Assembly (NCBI RefSeq): GCF_018691265.1
Contig: NW_024881296.1
Location: 7,967,427-8,031,426 of the forward strand
Reading direction: 5' to 3'
Origin: Tyto alba
Lineage: Eukaryota; Chordata; Aves; Strigiformes; Tytonidae
Length of the DNA: 64,000 bases
In this document: positions 53,111 through 61,818 of the stretch, one piece after another
Position numbering within the stretch: the stretch's first letter is position 1
Layout: the number at the start of each line of letters is the position of its first letter
Translations under genes and position numbers: made by a program
The notes under the pieces: generated by a model
Database searches by the model: none
What the model was told of the DNA's origin: nothing
Seen by the model: only the letters and a program-made list of their open reading frames with translations

Positions 53111-56062
53111 GAGCCATTCGCAGGATGGGATCCAGTTTAGGATTAGGAGGAGAACAGATTTCAAAAAAAAAAAACAAAACAGGTCGGTTTTTCTGTTCTG
53201 CCTTTTTAAACCAACTGAGGGTCAGCAATTCAGTCCCTAGAAGATGAGCATTGTTTTTTGCCTGGAGAGTAAATTCACCTTATTTGGCCTTTTTTAAACC
53301 CCATTTTAAAAGCAAACGAACCCCAGATGACACTAACTCTGTTTCACAAGTATTGCTTATCATTTGCCTAGACCACTCTTGCCTGATTCTGTACAACAGC
53401 TCCTGGCAATGTGGACCCTGATACACTTGTGGGTACCATGACAAAGCCCAGAGTTTAGTTACTGAGACGTGATGGGAGGAGGGGCACATGAAGGAGTGTG
53501 CCATGCACCATCTGAGCAAGAGCGATTAAATTCAGACTGCTGTCACCGGTCTATCCCAGGTGCTAGCCTGGGCCTTAGCTCAAGGGAATGATGAGCAGAT
53601 TAGACTGAGCTAGCTCCCAGCATCCACACTTAACAGGCAGAACCAGGGATGTATGGCACCTAATTTAGCCCATTTTTTAAAAGTAGATGGTCTCACTGCA
53701 GTCCTTTATCTCTGCTTTGAAATCAAGCTGCTTTTTAACTTTGGTCAGGTGCAAACTAACTGCTTCACGGAAACCATGCTGGGTTTTGACTGTAAGCAGT
53801 AAACAGAAAGGATGCTTCATTACTTGCCACCTTCTTGAAAAAGAAAGAGGAACAGATCTTGCAGCCCTGCTTTCACTGACCTAAAGTCAGGGGTTTGCTC
53901 AGGAGAGGAACTCAAGGCAAGCTGGAAACCCCACATTTCATTCAGAGGCTCGGGCTGGCTCCACCTGCACCTGGTACTCCTCGTTGCCTTGTGCCTTTCT
54001 CATCCAAAAGAAGCCTGTGCTGGGGCGGCACTGGTACCTCTTCCTATGGATTAAGCACTGCTTTGTCTTTCAGAATGGCTTGCATGAAGTTTTCCTGCAG
54101 GAGCTGAAAACCTGTAATAAAATTAGGCTCGGTAAAGGAAGAGAATGCCCCCTCAGCAAAAGTAGCCACATGCATAGCCTTATGATACGCCAAACATAGC
54201 CCATGAGCCACCAGCTGAACTCCCTTGGTCACCATCAGGGTGAAACAAGCAATGCTACAGCACCTCTTCAGAGCTGCTCAGGAGGAGCCCTGAGGTCGCA
54301 CCCCGTGAGAAGGGTGAATACAGCCGAAACCCAACCCTCTTGGACACCCCCTTCCCCTGCAGGCACCTCTGAAGGCGCTCCCCCAAGGAAAGCACGGCCA
54401 GTAGCAGGGGTGCAGGGGAAAGGACGAGGTGGGGCGTGGGACTGGCAGGGCAGGTAACCCTGTCCCTCTGCAGCCAGGGAGCGGCTAAAAAGGGAGCCCA
54501 GAACCTTGCCTACGTAAATCATATTTACTGGTATCGCTCCAGTGCTTCGTGGACTGTTATCCATCAGAAGCTGCACTGAAATTGGCACTCTTCACAGAAA
54601 AGGAAGGGATCCACCCCAAAACACTAAATGTCAGGAAGCTTTTCTGACACAGGATGAAGAAACACTTGCTGCCGCTCTGGTTCAAAATGTTCTTGCTTGG
54701 AAGATAACCGGGAGGCAGCGTGGCTGGGCTGGGCTGCTGGGCTGCTGGACCGCACAAAACCTGCAGAGCCCTTGCTGCAAGGCCTACCCGAGGGGTGGCC
54801 GGAGGCCAAATGACTAACCACCCAGCACTCACCGTGTTCCCAGAATGTCTCGCTACCTGGAAAGCCTTGCCGTTAAGAGGCAGATTTCAGGAAATAGCCA
54901 AATTGTGGAGGAGAGGAGCGGAAGTCAGACCTCCACCTTCACAAGTTAATTTTAACATGGTCAGACAAAGAGGTTCGGGTAGTGAGTCACAGTAAGCCAA
55001 AGAAGCAGAACCGGTGAGGTGAAATAACCATCTGGATTATAAAAATATTACTAATGGGCACAAAGTAGCCGGTTCAGTTATGGGCACAGGTTATTTGTCT
55101 CTCCAAAGAAAAGCAGAGGGCTTACACGAATGGAAGGGCTTTCACAATATGAACGTCATCATCAAAATAGCCACTAAAAAAAAAAACAACAACATTGTTT
55201 CATGCTGTTTATCACTGTTTGTTTCCTCCGGGAAGGCCAGAAGGAGCAGCTTAGATGCCTAAGCAGACATTTTGAACTAATTAGAGTCCCTTGGATGGCA
55301 AGTTAAAGCCACAGCAGGGCCCATCCAAACCCCTTCTTCCCAGGTGCAGGGAAGCCGATACCCAGTGCTGCTACTGGAAGAAGTGTTTTGTAGCCCAGAG
55401 TTAATAAAGGTAGCACAGTATTTTCTGCAAGATAAAAACCACCTTCCTACTGTAATTTCTGAAGGGGAGATTACCCTAACTGTATTCTCATAGAGAAAAT
55501 GGATTGAGCCCTATTTAATCACTACCACAAAATCACAAGGAACTTAATATTGTTTTTTTTTTTTTTAATTATTACAGTCCAAATAGGTCTGAAAATGTGA
55601 TGGAAAAAGTAGTGTGCTTATGCTGGTTTGGCTTCACTGCAATGCATGAAGTAGGATCTGCAAAGGCATGAGTCAGTGTGCAGGAGCTGATTTATTTCCT
55701 GATTTTTGTGAAGTGAAGGAAAGGTGACATTCAGCATCACCTTCCACTGCTCTTATTGAAGTCTTTCATATAGTACCCTAATTTTTGAGCTTTCTAACTA
55801 TCAGCTGGGGGGTGATGCATCTTAAAAGAGAAAATTTTTTGTTCCTAGTGTTTAGCGGCACTAGGTACTTAAGTAAGACAAAAAAAAAAAAAGTTGCAAA
55901 TAATCTGGACAAAATTAAATGCCTCATTCCGTTATGCAGTTGTTGCCTAATATCTGTAAGTCCTCTTACTACTGGACAGTTGGAGAATATGACACTCGTA
56001 TAAAAAAGGGTTGGAGAAAATCTGGATTTCTGGTGGAAAAAAAATTAAGGGAATCTATTTGG
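53111..56062. other. Intergenic, no gene recognised
   Basis: Mostly unique sequence of mixed composition, with A runs near 53164 and 55170 and a T run at 55553-55566. Open frames are short and match nothing I recognise. No tRNA-like or exon-like structure was identified. Confidence 0.5.
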
Positions 56063-56083
56063 AAAAAAAAAAAAAAAAAAAAA
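56063..56083. repeat. Poly(A) run
   Basis: About 21 A on plus. A second run of 24 A follows at 56333-56356, with moderately GC-rich sequence between them. Confidence 0.85.
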
Positions 56084-56332
56084 GCCAGGCCTCCTTCAGC
56101 TCATAAAGATGCAAAAAGGGGAAAGTCCAGCTTGCTTTCTTGTGCCCCTGGCCAAGTGCGTGGGAGGTTGAGGCCCCATCGGCAGCCCACCGCCTGCCCA
56201 CTGCCCAGCCGCCAGCCCGGCACTGCACAAACGGGAGGAGCTGTCTCCCGCTGGAGAAGGAAGCGACCTGGTGAACCAATAACCCCTTTCATCTCTGTTT
56301 ATTCATCTTCTGTTTGTTTTCAAATGGTTGCC

Positions 56333-56356
56333 AAAAAAAAAAAAAAAAAAAAAAAA
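56333..56356. repeat. Poly(A) run
   Basis: A run of 24 A on plus. The 250 bases before it show no recognisable processed gene or SINE body. Confidence 0.85.
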
Positions 56357-56599
56357 GAGGCATGAGGCATCTCTGGGGCGGGGTAGGGAGTGGGAAATAA
56401 GTGTTTTGTAGTGGAAAAGGGTAAAAGAAAACACATACTTGGCATTTTTGCAGTGAAGAGTGAATGCCCTCCTTCCCAGAGGCAGTGGCTGAGGGCTCCC
56501 TGAAAATTGGAGGCTCCGCAGGGTTTCCCAGGGAAGCCACAGCCCTCCACTGAGGAGGAGGGCACCCTGCTGCCCTGTTGCCTTATGGCAAGCCCCCCA

Positions 56600-56780
56600 G
56601 TAGGGTGCCCCAGGATGGGATGGGGACACCCCCGGGGCTGGGGACCACCGGGGCAAGTGGCAGCAGGTTGGGGGGAGGGCAGAGAAGGGGACCCCAAGGT
56701 GTTCTCAGCCCTGCCCCTGCCCTGCGTGGAGGTGGGAGCTCAGGAGCAGGGGTGCTTCTTGGGGGGTTTGCCAAGTCGAG
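56600..56780 (+). other. G-rich block with many GGG runs
   Basis: The plus strand carries numerous runs of three to six G at short spacing (for example TTGGGGGGAGGG and TTGGGGGGTTTGCC). This fits G-quadruplex-forming or purine-biased regulatory DNA. Open frames across it are not recognised proteins. Confidence 0.5.
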
Positions 56781-57497
56781 GGTGATGGGAGGAGGAAACA
56801 CCTACTACAGCAGGAAGCTTTTGTGAACTTTTCCTGTCTTCTCCACGAGCTTATTTTACTTGATGCAACATTTCAGGTTTTAGCATGTGCTATACTAATC
56901 TTTGCAAAACTGGCTCGAATGGCAGAAAGAAAAGCAAAGTTAGGTGAAGTGTGTATAAAAATAACTGCAGAGTTGTCACCCCATTTTCAGTGCACCTATG
57001 ACAACCAAGCAAAACAGACATATGGACACTAACATGCACTTAGGAAATTTCTATGGGAGATGTCAGTGTCTCTTCTTTCCCAGAAGAGAGGGAAGGCTTC
57101 AGGAGGGTTCAGCCTTTCAGGGAGGTCAGTGATTCAAATTTGATCCCCACAGTTAGTGCTCAAAGCCCAGGGCTGGCTCCAGCGGCCACCAGAAGACAGT
57201 GAAAGAGTTACCCTGGGGTGAGGAGGTGGATAAGCAGGCACTCCATTCATCTGCTGGGAGCACTGCCTGACCTTGGACCCTGGCAGAGGAAAGGTGTCCC
57301 TGCTCCCGGGAACAAAGGGCAAGGGAAGGAGGGTGACTCAAGTCCTGCTGCCCTACATGGGAGCCTGGGGAGGGCAGCTGGGCCACCCCTTGGCCCTGCT
57401 TGGCAAGTGGCGAGGGACACCTGCTGCAACGCACCCGCTGCAGAAAGTGAATCCATACATTGCACAGGGTCACCTTCTGTTTTAACGGTGGGGGGGT

Positions 57498-57542
57498 TCT
57501 TTTTTTTTTGTTGTTGTTGTTGTTTTTGTTTTTTTTTTTTTT
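57498..57542. repeat. T-rich low complexity with (GTT)n
   Basis: A T run, about five GTT units and a second T run follow one another. Confidence 0.85.
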
Positions 57543-57749
57543 ACTTGCCTCATTATCTCTGGGAGCACAGACTTGAAGGTGTAGTTTACACTGGGCTGGG
57601 CTGTGGTGTAAGAACAAACAAGAGTCCACTTGGGGAAAGGTGCTGGGTTTTTAACATTATTTTTCAGAAGCCACAGCTGGAGCTACCTAAATGCAAATGC
57701 GCTCGGAGGAGAAACACGAAATGCTGAGGGCTGAGCCTTCTCAAGCCTA

Positions 57750-58460
57750 ATTACTGGACGGCTCCCGCCCGTAGCCGGGTTGTGGTGAAGCTCCCGCCGA
57801 AGCGGCAGGAGTCAGGGCTACAAACGTCTCGATTTACGACGAGCTCAGCTACTCCCGGTGCCATTAATCTCCGCACCGTCCGACGTTTTCTCCGCCCGCC
57901 TGAGGAGAGGCCGTGTTCGTGGGGGGACCACCGCAGCTGCGCCGTGACACCCCGCACGCCACCACGGGGTGTCCCACGCCGCTTTGAGGGAAAATGAGTC
58001 ACGGGGAGCGGGTGCAAGCGGCAGGGCAGGTGCCGCGCTGCGGGCGAGCGGGTGGGTGGGTGGGTGGGTGGGTGGGTGTCCCCGGAGCAGCGTCCCGTCC
58101 CACGGAGAGCGGGTGTCCTGCCAGCGGGATGGGCGAGCAGGGCTTGGCCCCGGCGCAGAAGGAAAGGATCCAGGGGCTCTGTTGACATAACAAGCCACTA
58201 GAGAGCACTCTCAAATGTATTTATACCCTTTGCCTAAGCGCTAGTTCATAAAAACACGCGGTTGCCATGGCCTGGTTTACAGCACATCTAAAAAGAGAGC
58301 TCCCAAACATACCAGGTTTCCTGAGGCCAGCGCAAAGGCGGTCAAAGCCTCCCTTGTGCGGTGCCTTCCCACCCGCCGGGGCCCGGGCGCAGGGCAGCAC
58401 CCGCCAGCTCCACACACCCCCTCTTGCCCCACGCTGCTACCTGGTTACAAGTGTCAGGAA
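57750..58460. promoter_or_regulatory. Orphan CpG island downstream of IRF2BP2
   Basis: CpG-dense sequence begins near 57750 and continues past 58400, separated from the IRF2BP2 island by the AT-rich 3'UTR. It contains an AP-1-like TGAGTCA near 57994, a (GGGT)n run, and a GTTGCCATGG half X-box at 58261-58270. No conserved reading frame is recognised; open frames on both strands reflect high GC. It may be the promoter of a non-coding transcript or an enhancer. Confidence 0.55.
58050..58078 (+). repeat. (GGGT)n microsatellite, potential G-quadruplex
   Basis: About seven tandem GGGT units lie within the CpG island. Repeated GGG blocks separated by single T are a strong G-quadruplex pattern on the plus strand. 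Confidence 0.9.
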
Positions 58461-58463
58461 CGG

Positions 58464-58467
<4 letters not shown>

Positions 58468-58507
<40 letters not shown>
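58468..58507. repeat. Poly(A) run of 40 bases
   Basis: The longest pure homopolymer in the window, on plus, between the orphan CpG island and the probable end of IRF2BP2. No retroposed gene body is recognisable upstream of it. Length is likely to be polymorphic or error-prone. Confidence 0.9.
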
Positions 58508-58509
<2 letters not shown>

Positions 58510-58971
58510 AATAATACTGCACTTGGGCAACTATAGCTTTTTCAAATTTTCTTTTTTTTTTTATACACAAAAAAATGCAAGTATTTTAAAGCTCCTAGCT
58601 TCCTTATACTTTGTGCCGGAAGGAGAAGAGAAAAAAAAAAAACAAAACAAAAACATAAGTGGCAACAGGTTAGTTCAGCAGCTATCAACAAAAGCACCGC
58701 ACAGGTGATCTGCAAGGAAAAGATATCTTGGAAAAAAAAGTGATGGAAGTGGGTTTGAAAAAAAGTAACAATAATCACACATTCTTCATTAAAACACTTT
58801 TAATACTACACAAATTACAGTATCACCTTTTAAAAAGTTTAAAAAGGAGTATTAACGGTAGCACTGTTGCAGCTAAAGCACTTAAAAAGAATTTAAAAAA
58901 AAAAAAAAAAAAGAAAAAAGTTTGTAGCCCAGGAAGTAGTTAACTGGCATAAAAGGAGAATCCTCTGGAGC

Positions 58972-58977
58972 TTTATT
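58972..58977 (-). terminator. IRF2BP2: Candidate distal poly(A) signal AATAAA
   Basis: TTTATT on plus reads AATAAA in the sense of IRF2BP2, in the context ACAATAAAGCTCC. It is the best formed of the three hexamers downstream of the stop codon. Confidence 0.45.
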
Positions 58978-59667
58978 GTAACTCAGTAAAGCAACCAAAA
59001 GGAAAAAAGCAACATTGAATGTGATAAAAATGAGCTATGTATGAACACCCTCAGATTTTAAATTCTTTTTTTTTTTTTAATTTTATTTTTGTATCCTTTT
59101 GCAGTTCTGAAGTTTTATGGTGCAAGATTAGACTTGGCTGGGATCTGGGGGCTGAATGTCAGCCAAGCGAGCGTAGCCACCGTGAGCCATTTCTTTTCCA
59201 GCTATGTTGTTCCCGGGCCACCACCTGGCACCACCAGCCGGGGAGTTTCCATCCTCGCCAGGAGTCACAGAGCCGCGGGAGCGGGGCGGCCGGTGGGGAG
59301 GAGGAGGAAGGTGTGCTTCCTTGCGGGCCTCTCCGCCCAGTCACACCAACGTCCATCAGCCCCAAAACAAGGGGATGCTTTGTCAGGAGCAGGTCTCGCC
59401 CTCGGCAGGCTCAGAGCTGGGCCACCTGATAACACAAAATGGGGGGCCTTTTTAGGGAGGCTTTGGAGTTTCGGTTTTGCTGCTTTTTTAAGAGTAGGGA
59501 TACCATCTTAATCAAAAACATGAGCTTCATCCCATGTGAGGTATTATGCCAAGCAACTTTGAAGAACTTGTTACCATCTATCAGCTCAAAATCCATTTTT
59601 TTTTAATAAAGTGCCTAAATACACATTTACACAGATCATAGTGGTTCCAAAGAATCCTTTACAGTTG

Positions 59668-59720
59668 TTTTTTTTTTTTTTTTTATATATATAGATATAT
59701 ATATAGGTATATATATATAA
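59668..59720. repeat. Poly(T) followed by an interrupted (TA)n repeat
   Basis: About 17 T run directly into an interrupted TA repeat, in the probable 3'UTR. Another A run follows at 59963-59982. Confidence 0.8.
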
Positions 59721-60103
59721 TGTGCGTTTTCTTCAAATTGGCTAAATGTGTTTACATAAGACACCAATCTTGACTATAGGTATAAGTTTTAAAGCGTAAT
59801 ATTGACTCAATGAATTTGTTTATCATGCAAGTCTTATCTAATATTACATCAACCTGTAATATGGAACACAATGTAGTGGGTGTGCTCATTAAACACTTCA
59901 TAAAAAATTACTGTGCATGTGCAGTTCTGATCTTCAAATACTAATAATGACCATTTCTTTTTAAAAAAAAAAAAAAAAAAAAGTCGTCTTCCAAAAAAGA
60001 TCTACTCTGCATTAAATTGCAGTCTGAACATTATCACAATAAGAACAGTTGACTAAAAAGCACCCAAAATTCTTCAAATTATAGTCAGCTGAGCAGATTT
60101 TTT

Positions 60104-60125
60104 CCTCCTCCTCCTCCTCCTCTTC
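60104..60125. repeat. (TCC)n microsatellite
   Basis: Short run of CTC triplets on plus, GGA repeats on the IRF2BP2 sense strand, inside the probable 3'UTR. Confidence 0.75.
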
Positions 60126-60318
60126 CTATACTGGAAGTGTTTATTAGCCCGTCCCCGGGAAGGGACGACCTTACCACCCTTTTGCTCAGAAACAACTGCT
60201 TATAACCGAGTTATAAACACCTCAACAGAAGGGCTCGTGCAGCTGCAGCGTTGCCAACGAACTATAAACAGCACAAAAACATCACTGTAAGACTCGAACT
60301 ATTTCTAGTAACCAATGA

Positions 60319-60324
60319 TTTATT
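60319..60324 (-). terminator. IRF2BP2: Candidate proximal poly(A) signal AATAAA
   Basis: TTTATT on plus reads TCAATAAATCA on minus, about 1.5 kb past the stop codon. Use of this site would give a shorter 3'UTR isoform. Confidence 0.35.
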
Positions 60325-61567
60325 GATTTTAAAAGTCTGCTTGGTGATGCAGAAGCGTGATCAAAAGAAGTGGCTTTACAAAAGAGTTCTCCAAAGTAGC
60401 TTAAAAGGCAGGGCCAGGGCCATTATGTGCAGCCCTAATTGCTTTCATTTCAACCAGTTTATATTTTCATTTTCAAAGAATAGCAGTAGGTTTGTTTCAA
60501 GCACACGTAATATGGAAATTACAGGTTTCCTCCACCCACATTTGGGCTGTCACTGATATGCCCGCGGGCAATCTGGCAGAGCCTCAGTCACCGCTGTCAC
60601 TGCACCACACCGTACCTGCCACTACTTGGAAATACCGGGTCGGCGATAGTAACAGTAGCAACAGCACTAGAAGTGACTGATAAGCCAACTCAAAGTCCAC
60701 CTGCACTATCTGAAAATTAAAATTTAAAACAAAACAAAACAAAAAAAAATCAAGTCTCTCCCCCACCTCCCCAGCTTTGTCCAACGACACAAAAGCCCCA
60801 GGAGCGACGCTGAAGACCTTCAGAGATGGCAGTGCTACGTTGGCGCCTTCGCCAATGGTATAATTAAGTTCGTTATCAAAATTCCACGTTATGGTATGTA
60901 ATTGGTGAATAAGTGCAGTTTTGTAATCCTACAACTGATCACGTGAACTGCGGTCAACTTTGCCTTAAAAAAAAAAAAAAAACAAAAAAAACAACCAACC
61001 ACCAAACCAAAAACAAACCAACCCAGAAATCCCTAACTCAACAGCGCCTCTCGGACACCTCTCCACATCCTACTCTGGAGGCAACTTCCCTTGAGAAACA
61101 CGGAGGAATTTGGGACTGGATCTGGCAGATCTGCCATCGCAACCCGAGCCACGCGTTTCTGGGAGAAAGCCCTCCTGCTCCCTAAGCTCGCCTGGCCGGC
61201 GGGATGGCAAAGGGCATCCCCGCCTTGGCTAGCCACTCTTCTCCCTCAGACCAAGCCTGCATGCGACCAGCTCTACAGGACAGGGGCCAGGAATAAGGAA
61301 TCACAGACAGTAAGGCAATCTTTACAATGTCAGAAAGTGTATTTGGCATTTAAACAAAAAAAAAAGAAAAAAAGAAAAACAAAAGGGGGAAAAAAAAAAA
61401 AACACAAGTGCATACAAATACAGCTAGAAGCATTTCTAGTTTGCCAAGTGCTCTCTAAAAAAAGCAGCGCAAGTCACAGCCTACATTGAACAGTAACTGT
61501 CACCAGGGAAGCACAACAAATAGTTGCTATAACAAAAGGGAAAAAAAGAAAAAACGAAAAACAAAAC

Positions 61568-61590
61568 AAAAAAAAAAAAAAAAAAAAAAA
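61568..61590. repeat. Poly(A) run
   Basis: A run of 23 A on plus, U in the IRF2BP2 transcript, preceded by A/C-rich sequence. Similar A-rich patches lie at 61350-61402 and 60967-61024. Confidence 0.85.
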
Positions 61591-61723
61591 GAGAAGAATT
61601 AGAAGAAATGCCTTTATAATAAGTACATACCTTTTGTCTTCAAAAAATATAGAAACACAATGTATTCAAAAAAATCAAAATTATACAGCCATGTTTATGA
61701 AGTCTACATTTCCCTTGTCTTGG

Positions 61724-61764
61724 AGATATATATATATATTTATATATATATTTATAGATATATA
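61724..61764. repeat. (TA)n-rich microsatellite in the IRF2BP2 3'UTR
   Basis: An interrupted TA repeat starts about 55 bases after the stop codon on the transcribed strand. It can fold on itself in RNA and is likely to be length-variable. Confidence 0.8.
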
Positions 61765-61818
61765 CAGAATTCAAGCAGTTTGAGTTCAAGGTGGCGTCGG
61801 GCGGCGAGAGCGGGCGAG

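Larger units (their letters stand above)
58950..61818 (-). other. IRF2BP2: Probable IRF2BP2 3'UTR
   Basis: The stretch beyond the stop codon is AT-rich and non-coding on both strands, with many A runs on plus (U runs in the transcript) and two TA-rich segments. Candidate AATAAA signals on the minus strand are at 60324-60319, 59087-59082 and 58977-58972. The last has the classic form CAATAAAGC and would give a UTR of about 2.9 kb. The transcript would carry a GCACUUU heptamer at 59614-59608, matching the miR-17/20/106-type seed. The true end is not determined, and a GC-rich block at 59140-59440 makes the most distal part less certain. Confidence 0.55.

Noticed and set aside
56063..56356. Poly(A) runs considered as tails of processed pseudogenes
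   Set aside because: The sequence upstream of each run shows no recognisable gene body, SINE or target-site duplication.
57218..57727. 169-codon open frame on plus
   Set aside because: It runs through a T-rich simple repeat that gives a Phe/Cys-rich stretch. No domain or conserved motif.
1..58000. Search for retroviral genes, CRISPR-like arrays, tRNA and snRNA genes
   Set aside because: No pol or env-like reading frames, no regularly spaced repeats, and no convincing tRNA box A/B pair or snRNA sequence were noticed by eye; a covariance-model scan was not possible here.
58361..58708. Open frame containing a poly-Lys stretch
   Set aside because: The Lys run is a translated 40-base poly(A), so this is not a real protein.
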